From: Vibrio alfacsensis
GTDB taxonomy: Bacteria; Pseudomonadota; Gammaproteobacteria; Enterobacterales; Vibrionaceae
Length of the DNA stretch: 64,000 bases
Reading direction: 5' to 3'
NCBI RefSeq assembly: GCF_003544875.1
Contig: NZ_CP032094.1
Location: 186,001 to 250,000 of the forward strand
This document shows positions 1-9,226 of the stretch, piece by piece. The translations under genes and the position numbers were made by a program. Each line of letters opens with the position of its first letter. Position 1 is the first letter of the stretch. The notes under the pieces were generated by a model. It searched no databases, was not told where the DNA came from, and worked only from the letters and a program-made list of their open reading frames with translations.

Positions 1-8
1 CTCTCCGA

Positions 9-677
9 TTAATCTTGCTGAGCGTTCAGACCTTGTTGCCAGAATGCCACTTCCATACGCGTTGCAGTTTTGAATACCTGAATCAGGTTTTGACCGCGCT
101 GGCTGTTGATATCGATTTCCGCCAATAACTGATTAAAGTGTTCTGCACCTTTTGCGACACCAGATTGGAACTCTTCACCACCGTAGAGGTTAATCCAACT
201 TGCGTATGGGTTACCTTCGATTACCGTGTTTTCATCTTCAATCAGCATCTTACCAATCACACCATAGCCGATAGAACATGGCGCTAGTGCCGCGTAAAGA
301 TCAACGAGATCCCCCGTCATACCTGCATCCAAAACGTAACGGGTGTAAGCCACAGTGCCGAAATCTTCTGGCTCGTTTTCTAAGTCAGATTCAGTTAATC
401 CCCATTGCTCACAGTAAGTCACGTGGTGGGCGATTTCAGAATCGAGCAATGCATGTACGCTTGGGAGAGCGCGGCGCATGTCATCCAAAGTACGCGCTTT
501 GTAGATCGCTAATGCGTAAGCTCGAGCGTACTGTTTTAGGAACAGAAAATCCTGCTTTAGATAATGCAGAAAACAAGGTTGAGCCAGAGTGCCTTGCGCC
601 AATTGCTGCACGAAAGCATGCTCGGTGTATTCTTGCCAATCTTGGCGGCAAGCGTCGATCAAATCTTGGTATGTCAT
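9..677 (-). CDS. tenA: Aminopyrimidine aminohydrolase / thiaminase II (TenA)
   Basis: TenA hydrolyses degraded thiamine pyrimidines (formylaminopyrimidine-derived aminopyrimidine) to HMP, which ThiD then phosphorylates; it acts in the cytosol. The 222-residue product has the usual family length, the cysteine in the ALAPCSIGYG segment that corresponds to the TenA nucleophile, and the C-terminal RMEVAFWQQGL with the conserved glutamate. It is the last gene of a minus-strand operon (thiD, ABC ATPase, permease, binding protein, tenA). The 54-nt gap to the binding-protein gene has no obvious terminator. Expression should follow the TPP riboswitch at the head of the operon. Identification is from family resemblance and context; salvage rather than true thiaminase activity is inferred. 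Confidence 0.93.
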   Translation of the reverse strand: MTYQDLIDACRQDWQEYTEHAFVQQLAQGTLAQPCFLHYLKQDFLFLKQYARAYALAIYKARTLDDMRRALPSVHALLDSEIAHHVTYCEQWGLTESDLENEPEDFGTVAYTRYVLDAGMTGDLVDLYAALAPCSIGYGVIGKMLIEDENTVIEGNPYASWINLYGGEEFQSGVAKGAEHFNQLLAEIDINSQRGQNLIQVFKTATRMEVAFWQQGLNAQQD

Positions 678-731
678 TATAGGTATCTCGTTATCAATAG
701 ACCTTAGGCTTTGAGCCTAAGGTCAGTAGGA

Positions 732-1682
732 TTAGTCAAAGTTCGGTACGTAATCTTTTGCTTTTGGCAGTGTTTCGATGATGTTTTGTGAATACATGAA
801 TTCGGCATAATCATCGTAGCGTTTCAGATCTACTGCGGATGGACGAAGAGCGAAACGAGTTAGCGTGTCGTTCCAAGCGCGTTGGTTAAGTTCGTTGTTG
901 AGGGTGTCTGGTGAATAAGCCACGAACTCTTTCCAAGACGCTTTTGGATGATTAACGATGTAAGTAGTCGCTTGCTCTAGCGCTTTGTTGAATGCTTTGA
1001 TCGCGTCTTTGTCGTAGGAGTTTGCATTCGCTACGAACACCAACTCGTCATATGCTGGCACGCCGTGTTCTTCAGGGAAGAAAGCTTTGGCTTTGTAACC
1101 CTCTAGTGCAAGTTGGTTGGTTTCGAAGTTACGTAGACCGCCCCAAATCGCATCTACTTTGCCAGATGCGAGAGATGAAGACAGTGCCCAACCTACGTTG
1201 ATGATTTGTACTTCAGAAAACTTCACGTTCTCTTGAGCTAGCATGGTGCCGATAGTTGCTTCTTCGTTACCTGCGATCGCAATACCGATCTTTTTGCCTT
1301 TCAAATCACCAAGGTTTTCGTTCTTACCGTTATCCAACACCATCAGCGTGTTGAGTGGCGTAGCAATCAGAGTCGCAGAGCGGATTAATGGCAAGCCAGC
1401 CGCGACATCAATTGTCAGGCTTGGTTGGTAAGAAATCGCCATGTCGACTTTACCTGCCGCGACCAACTTAGGTGGTGTGCTTGGGTCTGCGGGCTCTTGA
1501 ATGTTGACTTTCAGACCTTGCTCTTTGAAGTAACCACGCTCTTTGGCGATCACGATAGGACCATGGTTTGGGTTGACGAACCAATCCAGCATTAGCGTCA
1601 TCTCTTTTTCGGCACCAAGTACGTTGGTTGATACCACTGAAGCGAGTAGAGCAGCAGCGCTCATAAGTTTATTTTTATTCAC
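732..1682 (-). CDS. ABC transporter substrate-binding protein for thiamine pyrimidine precursor (ThiY-like, NMT1/THI5 fold)
   Basis: A periplasmic binding protein of the NMT1/THI5-like family, 316 residues. It has a Sec signal peptide at residues 1-23 (AALLASVVSTNVLGA, then cleavage) and the family's early LDWFVNPNHGP segment, seen in proteins that bind HMP precursors. The family includes ThiY, which binds N-formyl-4-amino-5-aminomethyl-2-methylpyrimidine. It lies between the permease gene and tenA in a TPP-riboswitch operon, so a pyrimidine moiety of thiamine is the likely ligand. It could bind HMP itself; the sequence alone does not decide. Start chosen at the ATG that begins the signal peptide. 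Confidence 0.88.
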   Translation of the reverse strand: MNKNKLMSAAALLASVVSTNVLGAEKEMTLMLDWFVNPNHGPIVIAKERGYFKEQGLKVNIQEPADPSTPPKLVAAGKVDMAISYQPSLTIDVAAGLPLIRSATLIATPLNTLMVLDNGKNENLGDLKGKKIGIAIAGNEEATIGTMLAQENVKFSEVQIINVGWALSSSLASGKVDAIWGGLRNFETNQLALEGYKAKAFFPEEHGVPAYDELVFVANANSYDKDAIKAFNKALEQATTYIVNHPKASWKEFVAYSPDTLNNELNQRAWNDTLTRFALRPSAVDLKRYDDYAEFMYSQNIIETLPKAKDYVPNFD

Positions 1683-1729
1683 GGGGTTCTTCCTTTTCTT
1701 TCCCTATTTACTGTGGCTATCTTCTGTAA

Positions 1730-2530
1730 TTACTTGTTTTCCCAAGGGATGGCTTTTTTCAATAATTTATCGGTGATGAAGTAGAGTGCGATTGACAACA
1801 CGGCGAGGATAAACAGCGCCGCAAACATTTCATCAATGATCATGCGAGCGTTGGCTTGTAACATCAGATAGCCTAAGCCCTCACTTGAACCAACCCATTC
1901 ACCTACTACGGCACCAATCGGTGCAATAACAACGGCGACACGAATGCCGGATGCCAGTGTAGGTAGAGCGGCAGGCAACTGGATATGACGCAGCAATTGC
2001 CATTTCGACGCTCCCATAGTTTTAGCAAGATCGAGATAACCGGTTGGTGTATTTCGAAGACCGTCGTAACAACATGTCGTGACGGGGAAAAAGATGATGA
2101 TCGCCGCCATCACAACTTTTGATGCGATGCCATAACCTAGCCAAAGCATGAGCACAGGCGCGATCGCAAATACCGGTATTGCTTGGCTGGCAATCAGAAT
2201 GGGCAGGAGCCAACGTTTGAGAGGTTCGAACATCAGCATTTGTAATGCGAAGAACAAGCCCATTGATAATCCAAGCACCAGACCAAACAAGATCTCTTGA
2301 GCCGTAACCCAAGTATGTTTGAGCAATACGTCATAACGAGTCACTAATCTGTCCAGAACTTCAATTGGCGAGGGTAAGATGAAACTTGGCATGTCGAATA
2401 CGACAACAGCCAGTTGCCACAAGCCCAAGATGACAGTCGTGCTGATTACCAAGCGAAGTGCCGGATGAGTCACTCGCTCCTTTTTACCTATTTTCGTTGA
2501 AATGGAGTTGTACTGAGTCATGTCACTCAT
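1730..2530 (-). CDS. ABC transporter permease, thiamine-precursor uptake (ThiX-like)
   Basis: An inner-membrane permease of the BPD_transp_1/SsuC type, about 266 residues. Several hydrophobic segments are visible, and the EAA loop region (DLAKTMGASKWQLLRHIQLP) contacts the ATPase. The start is taken at the ATG whose ATGAGTGA overlaps the stop of the ATPase gene, which suggests translational coupling; an ATG nine bases further in is also possible. A longer upstream reading runs back into the ATPase gene and is unlikely. With the ATPase and binding protein it would form a complete importer for a thiamine pyrimidine precursor. Confidence 0.88.
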   Translation of the reverse strand: MSDMTQYNSISTKIGKKERVTHPALRLVISTTVILGLWQLAVVVFDMPSFILPSPIEVLDRLVTRYDVLLKHTWVTAQEILFGLVLGLSMGLFFALQMLMFEPLKRWLLPILIASQAIPVFAIAPVLMLWLGYGIASKVVMAAIIIFFPVTTCCYDGLRNTPTGYLDLAKTMGASKWQLLRHIQLPAALPTLASGIRVAVVIAPIGAVVGEWVGSSEGLGYLMLQANARMIIDEMFAALFILAVLSIALYFITDKLLKKAIPWENK

Positions 2531-3287
2531 AGTCTTTCTCCAATTGATCCAATATGGCTTGTTGTAATGCAGCACATTCACCGTCGAGCACTCTCGGTGG
2601 CTTAGAGTTTGGAACAACAAGGTGAAGAGCTTGCGCAGGCGTACCCTGCAATACATAGAGTTGGTGAGCTAGTCGCACCGCTTCTTGGGGATCATGAGTG
2701 ATCAATACGACGGTCTTATCTTTTAGTAATTCGGCAGATAAGGTTTGCAGTTTATGACGAGTCACGGCATCAAGCGCCGAGAAAGGTTCATCCATCAGAA
2801 CTAAGGGCTTGTCTTGCATGAGAGTACGGGCAAGAGCGACACGTTGTCTCATGCCGCCAGACAGTTGATCGGGTTTAGTGTTTGCGTATTCTGCCAATCC
2901 AACTTGTTTTAATAAGGTCAGCGCACGTTGCTTGTTTTGTTCGAACCCATTAGGACTTGTTGAATAAGAAAATCGTGAACTTAGGCAGACGTTGTCTAAT
3001 ACGTTCAACCATGGCAGTAGCAGGTCTTGCTGCGCCATGTAGGCAATGCGATCGCGCAAGGCGATGCCATCCGTGGTGGTCAGCTCACCATACCAATCAA
3101 CCTTGTCATCCAGCAGACCCGCGAGATAACGCAGGATCGTCGTTTTACCACAACCACTGCGACCAAGTAAGACTGTCCATTTGTTCGCAGGGATGTTCAT
3201 GCTCAACCTTGCTAGCGTGGGGGTCAGGCTATCTTTGTATTGTAGGCCGGCGTCCGAAAGTTGAAGACCCAGAGTTCTAACGCGCAT
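2523..3287 (-). CDS. ABC transporter ATP-binding protein, thiamine-precursor uptake (ThiZ-like)
   Basis: A cytoplasmic ATPase of the nitrate/sulfonate/taurine importer type, about 254 residues. Walker A (LLGRSGCGKTT), the signature LSGGMRQRVALAR, Walker B (LVLMDEPFSALD) and the H-loop (LITHD) are all readable. The start at MRVRTLGLQLS overlaps the end of thiD by 11 nt; a longer reading would run deeper into thiD. The 3' end overlaps the permease start. The tight overlaps indicate one transcript with thiD, the permease, the binding protein and tenA. Confidence 0.9.
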   Translation of the reverse strand: MRVRTLGLQLSDAGLQYKDSLTPTLARLSMNIPANKWTVLLGRSGCGKTTILRYLAGLLDDKVDWYGELTTTDGIALRDRIAYMAQQDLLLPWLNVLDNVCLSSRFSYSTSPNGFEQNKQRALTLLKQVGLAEYANTKPDQLSGGMRQRVALARTLMQDKPLVLMDEPFSALDAVTRHKLQTLSAELLKDKTVVLITHDPQEAVRLAHQLYVLQGTPAQALHLVVPNSKPPRVLDGECAALQQAILDQLEKDYE

Positions 3288-4170
3288 TATTGTTTTTGCC
3301 AAAGTTTGGACCAGCAAAGAAATGATGCACAGGGCCGTGACCTTGGCCGACATCTAACTCATCGGCATGAGCAATAGCTTGGGTGATGTATTCTTTACCC
3401 AAGTGTACGGCTCTATTTAGACTGTTCTCTTGGCCAAGGTAAGAGGCGATAGCGGATGAAAGCGTGCAGCCAGTACCGTGTGTGTTTTTGGTTGGGAATC
3501 GTTTCGCACTGATGAGTTCAGCACTGTCTTGCAGGATCAAGAGATCGTTACTGTTTTCATCTTTTTCTAAATGCCCGCCTTTTAACAGTACCGCTTTTGC
3601 ACCGAGAGCGCGTAAGTCGGTAATCATGTCATTCATCTCAGACTCTGATTGAGGAACCGCCTTACCCGTAAGCGCTGCACCCTCTGGTAAATTTGGAGTA
3701 ATGATGTCAGCGAGCGGAATCAATGCTTCTTTCAATGTGCTGATTGCCGACTGTTCCAATAATAGATCGCCGCTGGTGGCGACCATTACAGGATCAATTA
3801 CGAGATGCTTTGGCTGGTATTGTTTAATTTTGCTGGCAACGACTTTGATGATGTTGGAATCGGCTAACATACCTACTTTGACTGCAACGATGTTGAGGTC
3901 GGTAAAAACGGAATCGAGCTGGCTTTCAACATGATCTAAAGGTATCGGGAAAATAGCGGAAACACCCTGTGTATTTTGCGAGGTAATAGCAGTAATCACC
4001 GAACAGGCAAAGCTTCCGGTTGCGGATATGGCTTTGATGTCTGCTTGAATGCCTGCGCCGCCGCCACTGTCCGACCCTGCGATCGTCAATACAATCGGGG
4101 TGGTTGACGGTACTGTCGTTTGTGTTTTCGACTCTGCGGATGGTTGTTCTTGGTTTGATTGCTGCGCCAT
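3277..4170 (-). CDS. thiD: Hydroxymethylpyrimidine/phosphomethylpyrimidine kinase
   Basis: ThiD phosphorylates HMP to HMP-P and then HMP-PP, the pyrimidine half of thiamine. The ribokinase-fold hallmarks are present: the AGSDSGGGAGIQADIK substrate loop, DPVMVATSGD, and the C-terminal anion-hole motif THGTGCTLSSAIASYL. The start is set at MAQQSN because an AGGAG Shine-Dalgarno lies just upstream. That leaves an N-terminal extension of about 25 residues before the kinase core, longer than E. coli ThiD and rich in Q, S and T. It is the first gene of the riboswitch-controlled operon, about 130 nt downstream of the aptamer. Confidence 0.94.
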   Translation of the reverse strand: MAQQSNQEQPSAESKTQTTVPSTTPIVLTIAGSDSGGGAGIQADIKAISATGSFACSVITAITSQNTQGVSAIFPIPLDHVESQLDSVFTDLNIVAVKVGMLADSNIIKVVASKIKQYQPKHLVIDPVMVATSGDLLLEQSAISTLKEALIPLADIITPNLPEGAALTGKAVPQSESEMNDMITDLRALGAKAVLLKGGHLEKDENSNDLLILQDSAELISAKRFPTKNTHGTGCTLSSAIASYLGQENSLNRAVHLGKEYITQAIAHADELDVGQGHGPVHHFFAGPNFGKNNNAR

Positions 4171-4298
4171 GGTCGCTCCTATTAAAAGACGTATAGGAAC
4201 TGACTTTGGTTCTCGCAAGGGAAGATCGGTGATCGGATCCGTTGAGGCTAGCTAAACTGATGGATATTCAAGATCGGCTAGTGGCAAAGTAATGATAG

Positions 4299-4386
4299 TT
4301 CCCTACGTCAGTACTAACTGAATCAGGTTCAACGGGTCTCTATTTTGATCTCAGCCGATACAATTACTGCATTGGCTCCCCGACTA
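4299..4386 (-). promoter_or_regulatory. TPP riboswitch (THI element)
   Basis: Read on the minus strand, the segment shows the conserved TPP aptamer blocks in order: a GGGG stem start, GGCTGAGA, ACCCGTTGAACCTGAT, then TAGTACTGACGTAGGGA. It lies between the divergent tldD gene and thiD and reads into thiD. Binding of thiamine pyrophosphate is expected to switch off the whole thiD-importer-tenA operon. The expression platform in the roughly 130 nt before the thiD start was not resolved. Confidence 0.95.
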
Positions 4387-4774
4387 TTTCGCTAGGATAA
4401 TAGCAGTTCACGAATAGTAGATGTATGGATTTTTTCGTTTGAATCAAACAATCGATAAATTTTGAGAAGTCCAACTCTGTTTGATATCGGTATTGAGTAT
4501 TTTTATCTCTGTTAATTAAAATTGACTGGAAAGTTCTTGGAACAAATGATGTTTTGCATTGAAAGTGGTAGAGAAAGACTCCATTTATTATTGATAGTTC
4601 GACATATTACATAACGAATCGTTGTTTGATTTAGCAAGGATTAGCACAAAACAAGGTTAAAAAAGTGTTAAAGTTTAATGCGTTGCCAATATATCTTTGA
4701 GTTCGTTTGGTATCACCTACCAGGTTTGCTCAAAGGTCAGGACGGCGAGAACGATCAACGAGCAAGGAGATTTC
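4387..4774. other. Divergent intergenic region, thi operon / tldD
   Basis: This 388-nt AT-rich stretch separates the riboswitch from tldD and must hold the promoters of both directions. A Shine-Dalgarno AAGGAGA lies just before the tldD ATG. No further RNA gene or repeat could be recognised. Confidence 0.5.
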
Positions 4775-6160
4775 ATGCTTAATTCTGTAACAGCGAAAGC
4801 GGTGATCGATCATGCTCTCTTTTTAGGGGCTGATTTCGCAGAGCTATTCGTTGAACACCACCAAACCAACACTGTCCAGATTGCATCCGGTGAAGTGGAT
4901 AAGGTTAATTCAGGTATCGATTTTGGTATCGGTATTCGCCTCTTTTTCGGTCATAAGGTGCTTTACGGTTACACCAACAGCACAGATGAAAAAGAGCTAA
5001 AACGCGTCACCTCATTGCTTGCAGCAAAAGACAAGCGTGAGCAAATTGCCTCAGTAGGTTCTCTCAATCTGAACCGCTACCCAATTCAACATGGTTGTCG
5101 TATGCCACTTGGCAAAGACGCCAACCTAGATTCTAAAATCGCTTTTTTATTGAAAGTCGATCAAGCCGCTCGCGCAGAGAGTGAACATATCAGCCAGTTC
5201 ATCGGCAGCGTTCTTCAGCGCGAACAACAAGTGTCTATCTTCAACTCAGAAGGTCTACACGTTGACGATACTCGCCACTACATCCGAGTTGCTGGTAATA
5301 CTGTCGCTCAAAAAGGTAATGAGCAGTCTTCTGGTATGGAAGGTCCTGGCGCTCTTGCTGGTTGGGAGTTCGGTGAACAGCTGGATGCGAAAGAGCTAGG
5401 TCAAACTATCGCGCAACAAGCGTTAGTAAAACTTGGCGCGGATGCTTGTCCATCGGGTGAAATGCCAGTAGTGATTGGTAACGGCTTTGGCGGAGTAATC
5501 TTCCATGAAGCGTGTGGTCACTTGCTCGAAACCACTTCGGTTGCGAAGAAAGCATCAGTCTTCCACGACAAGATGGGCGAAATGGTTGCTCATACAGCTG
5601 TGAGTGCAGTCGATGATGGTACCATGACCAACGAATGGGGCTCGATTCACGTTGATGATGAAGGCATGAAGACTCAGCGCACTCAATTGATCAAAGACGG
5701 TAAGCTAACAAGCTTCATGGTCGATAAAATGGGTGGCATGAAGACAGGTTATGAGCCTACGGGTTCTGGTCGTCGTCAAAACTACAAGTTCGCACCAACC
5801 TCGCGTATGCGTAACACCTTTATCGAAGAAGGCGAGCATTCACTTGATGACATGCTGGCAGGCATCGAGCGTGGTATCTATGCGAAGAAGATGGGCGGCG
5901 GCTCGGTTCAACCGGGTACGGGGGAGTTCAACTTTGCTGTTCGTGAAGCTTATCTCATTGAAAATGGCAAAATCACCAAACCTCTGAAAACAGCAACGCT
6001 GATCAGCACGGGTCCAAAAGTGTTGAAGGAAATCAGCATGGTCGGCAAAGACATGGCGCTTGCGCCGGGCATGTGTGGTTCCGTGAGTGGTTCAGTGCCA
6101 ACAACAGTCGGTCAGCCAACGCTGAAAGTCGATAACATTCTGGTAGGAGGCGGTAACTAA
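4775..6160 (+). CDS. tldD: Metalloprotease subunit TldD
   Basis: TldD is the catalytic subunit of the heterodimeric TldD/TldE zinc protease, which degrades unfolded short peptides in the cytosol and can mature peptide modifiers such as microcin B17. The HExxxH zinc motif (HEACGH) is near residue 244, and the family's glycine-rich C-terminal half is present. The start is the ATG preceded by AAGGAGA, giving 461 residues; an upstream in-frame ATG would add 26 residues of atypical sequence. The stop overlaps the pmbA start by one base, so the two subunits are translationally linked. Confidence 0.95.
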   Translation: MLNSVTAKAVIDHALFLGADFAELFVEHHQTNTVQIASGEVDKVNSGIDFGIGIRLFFGHKVLYGYTNSTDEKELKRVTSLLAAKDKREQIASVGSLNLNRYPIQHGCRMPLGKDANLDSKIAFLLKVDQAARAESEHISQFIGSVLQREQQVSIFNSEGLHVDDTRHYIRVAGNTVAQKGNEQSSGMEGPGALAGWEFGEQLDAKELGQTIAQQALVKLGADACPSGEMPVVIGNGFGGVIFHEACGHLLETTSVAKKASVFHDKMGEMVAHTAVSAVDDGTMTNEWGSIHVDDEGMKTQRTQLIKDGKLTSFMVDKMGGMKTGYEPTGSGRRQNYKFAPTSRMRNTFIEEGEHSLDDMLAGIERGIYAKKMGGGSVQPGTGEFNFAVREAYLIENGKITKPLKTATLISTGPKVLKEISMVGKDMALAPGMCGSVSGSVPTTVGQPTLKVDNILVGGGN

Positions 6161-7503
6161 TGAGCCAAGAACAACAACTTCTTAATGCGGTTGATTACGT
6201 CCTATCAGAAGCAAAACGCCAAGGCGCAGAAGCGGACGTCATTGTAAACCGCAACAGCAGCTTTTCTTTGAAAGCGAACCAAGGAAAGTTGGATGAGTAC
6301 AAAGTAAGCTCAAGCCAAGTTCTGGGTGTTCGTGTCGTGAAAGATGCGCGCGTTGCAACAAGCTATTCTGAGTCGTTAGAGCAACCAAGCTTAGATTTGA
6401 TGCTGACCAACGCACTGCAAAGCGCTCGCTTTTCCAAGCAAGATGAACATCAGACGATTAGTTGCGTGAACAGCCAAATCTCGACTGATGTTGCTGAGAT
6501 TTCACAAGGAGATACGACTTCTGTTGACGAAAAAATCGAACTGTCTCTCGCACTTGAGCAAGGCGTAGTGGCTCGGCCTTACGCTTCTAGCGCACCTTAC
6601 AATGGTTACAGCGATGGCGAAACACAACTAATCATTGCCAATACTCAAGGCACATTGTGTCAACACTTCGAGCGCTCGTTCACTTGTTACGCATATACCT
6701 TGTTTGAAAAAGACGGCAAACAGTCGATGGCAGGTAGAATGTCACTGGGTCGTCGTTTTGATGAGTTGAATCCAGCTTATTGTATAGAAGGTGGCTATAA
6801 CCTTGCTCGCGATCTTCTTGAAGGCGCGCCGGTTGCGACGGGTAACTACCCTGCTATCTTCCACATCAATGCGCTAGCAAGTTTATTCGGTGCTTTCGGC
6901 AGTGCTTTCTCTGGCGTAAGCGCGATGAAAGGCATTACGCCACTGGGTGACAAGCTTGGTCAACGTGTTGCGAGTGATTTGATTACCTTTACTGATACGG
7001 CTTATATGCCAAATGGTATGGCAATCGCGAGTTTTGATAGTGAAGGCTTTGCTACTCAAGACAATGTGATGATTGCTAATGGTGAGTTGAAAACCTTGCT
7101 ACACAATAGCCAGACCGCAAGTTACTTGGGCGCAGTCTCGACAGCAAGTGCTGCTCGAGGTGCAAAATCAAGCCTAGACGTATCAGCAAATCATAAAGTG
7201 ATTGCGACAGGCAACAGCAGTGCGTCAGAAGTAAAAGCGGGTGAGTACCTAGAGTTAGTCGAACTTCAAGGTGTCCATTCTGGGGCGGATGCAGTGAGTG
7301 GTGACTTCTCATTTGGTGCGAGTGGCTTCTTGTGCCGTGATGGTGAGCGCATTCAACCAGTACGTGGTATTACAGTAGCGGGTAACTTCTACAAGATGCT
7401 GCAAGAAGTTGAGGCAGTGGGTGATACTCAGCTAATTAACGATAGCCGCACTTTCTTCTCGCCAGACGTTCGCTTTGCTCGTTTGAGCATTGGTGGTAAG
7501 TAA
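6160..7503 (+). CDS. pmbA: Metalloprotease subunit PmbA/TldE
   Basis: This is the partner subunit of TldD, 447 residues, of the same PmbA/TldD fold but without the HExxxH zinc site, as expected for TldE. It has the family's N-terminal GVRVVKDARVATSYSES strand region and the C-terminal VRGITVAGNFYKML block. It begins in a TAATG overlap with tldD. A strong hairpin terminator follows the stop, so tldD-pmbA is a two-gene unit. Confidence 0.95.
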   Translation: MSQEQQLLNAVDYVLSEAKRQGAEADVIVNRNSSFSLKANQGKLDEYKVSSSQVLGVRVVKDARVATSYSESLEQPSLDLMLTNALQSARFSKQDEHQTISCVNSQISTDVAEISQGDTTSVDEKIELSLALEQGVVARPYASSAPYNGYSDGETQLIIANTQGTLCQHFERSFTCYAYTLFEKDGKQSMAGRMSLGRRFDELNPAYCIEGGYNLARDLLEGAPVATGNYPAIFHINALASLFGAFGSAFSGVSAMKGITPLGDKLGQRVASDLITFTDTAYMPNGMAIASFDSEGFATQDNVMIANGELKTLLHNSQTASYLGAVSTASAARGAKSSLDVSANHKVIATGNSSASEVKAGEYLELVELQGVHSGADAVSGDFSFGASGFLCRDGERIQPVRGITVAGNFYKMLQEVEAVGDTQLINDSRTFFSPDVRFARLSIGGK

Positions 7504-7526
7504 ACCTAGAACTCCTATAGAAACAA

Positions 7527-7553
7527 AAAGAGGACTCAATGGAGTCCTCTTTC
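7527..7553. terminator. Bidirectional intrinsic terminator
   Basis: An 11-bp stem (AAAGAGGACTC paired with GAGTCCTCTTT) with a small loop ends pmbA on the plus strand. It is flanked by A and T runs on both sides, so it can also serve the convergent trmY-like gene. Confidence 0.85.
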
Positions 7554-7580
7554 TTATATCGAATGATTAACTCGCGAGAA

Positions 7581-8180
7581 TTAAAATTCGCGAATGTCCA
7601 ACTCATTGTGGATCAATACCACACACTGGGAAGCGAAAAGCATCTTAGGACCTAAGCTGATCTTCTCTGTGCCAAGGCGCTTTAAGCTATTGAAAGACTT
7701 TTTCGGCATCGGGATGTGGTCAGTTAGCAAGAAACATGGGTTTCCACCGATTTCTGCATCACGAACAAATTCGCCTTTTTTATCCAACATATATAGCTGG
7801 TGGTCTTCTGCCAGTTCTTGCACAAGTCGTTCGAAACTCACTGTGCGAACGGTGATACCAGGTTCGACTTCACGAAGTTGCTCTTTACCCATACCAACCG
7901 AAGCATCCAAAGCGCGAGCCACTGCTGCAATCAAGGTTGACTCATGGAAGCCGCCAATGTTGGTGATATCGTTGGAGCGAATAGTAATGGTACGTGAGAA
8001 ATCTTTTGTGCTTTCTAAAACCAAATGCACAACCACATCTTCACGGTGCGATTGAGCAACGAACATAGTGTTCATCATGGTATGAGCAAGAATCTCTGTA
8101 TGCGCTTCATTACCAACACCTTCTAACAGTGCCTTGCTGGTGGTGGGTGCGGCGCGAGCTCGTAAAACAAAAGAGCGCAT
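7581..8180 (-). CDS. Putative tRNA pseudouridine N1-methyltransferase (TrmY-like, SPOUT)
   Basis: A 199-residue protein of the TrmY/DUF358 SPOUT family. Archaeal members methylate N1 of pseudouridine-54 in tRNA; Vibrio and relatives carry a bacterial branch annotated as putative pseudouridine methyltransferase. The characteristic N-terminus (MRSFVLRARAAPTTS) and the C-terminal SPOUT knot region (NPCFLLTDHIPMPKKS, then ISLGPKMLFASQCVVLIHNELD) are visible. It is monocistronic and convergent with pmbA. The substrate in bacteria is not known from this sequence. Confidence 0.85.
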   Translation of the reverse strand: MRSFVLRARAAPTTSKALLEGVGNEAHTEILAHTMMNTMFVAQSHREDVVVHLVLESTKDFSRTITIRSNDITNIGGFHESTLIAAVARALDASVGMGKEQLREVEPGITVRTVSFERLVQELAEDHQLYMLDKKGEFVRDAEIGGNPCFLLTDHIPMPKKSFNSLKRLGTEKISLGPKMLFASQCVVLIHNELDIREF

Positions 8181-8426
8181 AAATGTAGCCTCTATATAGA
8201 AAGAGTGAATGCGCGGAGTATATACCTAAGTAAGCGCAATATGCTAGGTCCAGAAGTAGCGTTGATTTTGTGGTTAGATAATCATTTGTCCAGTGCGTTG
8301 AAGTCTATCGCAATAGAGAGAGGGCAAGCTGTGAGCTTAATAGTAAATGTGAACTTATTTACAAAGCTTCGATTGTTGTGCTGTGTGTACTCGTTAGAAT
8401 AGAAGTAATCTGTTTAGGAGCGGTAT

Positions 8427-8951
8427 ATGGAAGTTAAAAAAATAAACAAACAAGTTTATAGAAAGAAAGTGAATCTCGTCATTGGCGGCTTTGTAGCACT
8501 GCTTGCGATATCCTCCCTTGCATTTAGCACAGTGTTGATCGTTTTATTTGGAAATACAGACACCGTTCCTGATCAATCAACGGGAAATTTTCACTGGAAC
8601 TTGATTGGTGTGGTTCTCGCGTTCGCAACGTCACTCTCTTTACTGAATCAATTTAAAACTCGGCCATACATGGAAGAAGTGTTGTATGTATGGCAACTCA
8701 AGCAGCTCCACAACAAGATCTTTCGCAAACTTAAAAGTATTAAAGCCGCTTCTACCGAGCACGATGTAAAAGCGCTGACGATACTTAAGTTCTACTATAC
8801 GACTCAAAGTCAGGTGTTTGAGTTAGACAACAACACATTGACGATGAGCAGTGTAAATAAAGAATTAGAGGCTATTGAGCAATTCGAAGCGGGGAAGTCA
8901 TTGGATCTTGATATCACAAGCTTTGAAGAGTCTTGGTTAGATACATATTGA
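8427..8951 (+). CDS. DUF3087 family membrane protein
   Basis: A 174-residue protein with two transmembrane segments near residues 17-42 and 57-76 and a soluble C-terminal half rich in charged residues. It resembles the DUF3087 family of gammaproteobacteria, whose function is unknown. An AGGAG Shine-Dalgarno lies about 9 nt before the ATG. A terminator follows, before the rRNA promoters, so it is transcribed alone. Confidence 0.75.
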   Translation: MEVKKINKQVYRKKVNLVIGGFVALLAISSLAFSTVLIVLFGNTDTVPDQSTGNFHWNLIGVVLAFATSLSLLNQFKTRPYMEEVLYVWQLKQLHNKIFRKLKSIKAASTEHDVKALTILKFYYTTQSQVFELDNNTLTMSSVNKELEAIEQFEAGKSLDLDITSFEESWLDTY

Positions 8952-8994
8952 TTGCCTATTTGCTACTTGAGGTTAACAACTGAGTGCCAAAAAC

Positions 8995-9035
8995 AAGCGT
9001 TTGAGTGAGATTTCATCACTCAACGCTTTTTAAGT
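8995..9035 (+). terminator. Intrinsic terminator before the rRNA operon
   Basis: A long stem (AAGCGTTTGAGTGA paired with TCACTCAACGCTT, 7-nt loop) is followed by a T-rich run. It ends the DUF3087 gene just upstream of rrn promoter P1. Confidence 0.85.
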
Positions 9036-9049
9036 TTTTCTAAAAAGGG

Positions 9050-9076
9050 TTGCCAAGAAAAATCATCTCCTATAAT
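9050..9076 (+). promoter_or_regulatory. rrn P1-type promoter
   Basis: TTGCCA and TATAAT are separated by 15 nt and followed by a GCGC discriminator, the classic stringent rRNA promoter arrangement. The spacer is one base shorter than the usual 16, which may reflect the base losses seen throughout this operon. Confidence 0.8.
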
Positions 9077-9164
9077 GCGCATCCGTTGTCAGGGCAAAGC
9101 GGAAACGCAAAAGCGGTTGGCAACGAGGCGAAAGAAAAGCTTCTAAAATTAATTTTAAAAGTGT

Positions 9165-9191
9165 TTGACACTAAAATTAATTCCTTAGAAT
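9165..9191 (+). promoter_or_regulatory. rrn P2-type promoter
   Basis: A perfect TTGACA is followed after 15 nt by TAGAAT, preceded by an A/T-only stretch that resembles an UP element. It lies about 270 nt before the 16S start. Confidence 0.75.
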
Positions 9192-9226
9192 ACGCATCCG
9201 CTTCGATAGTAAAGCTTACGAAGCAA

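Noticed and set aside
8205..8402. A 65-codon plus-strand frame between the trmY-like gene and DUF3087 gene
   Set aside because: No ribosome site, no family resemblance and atypical composition; most likely chance.
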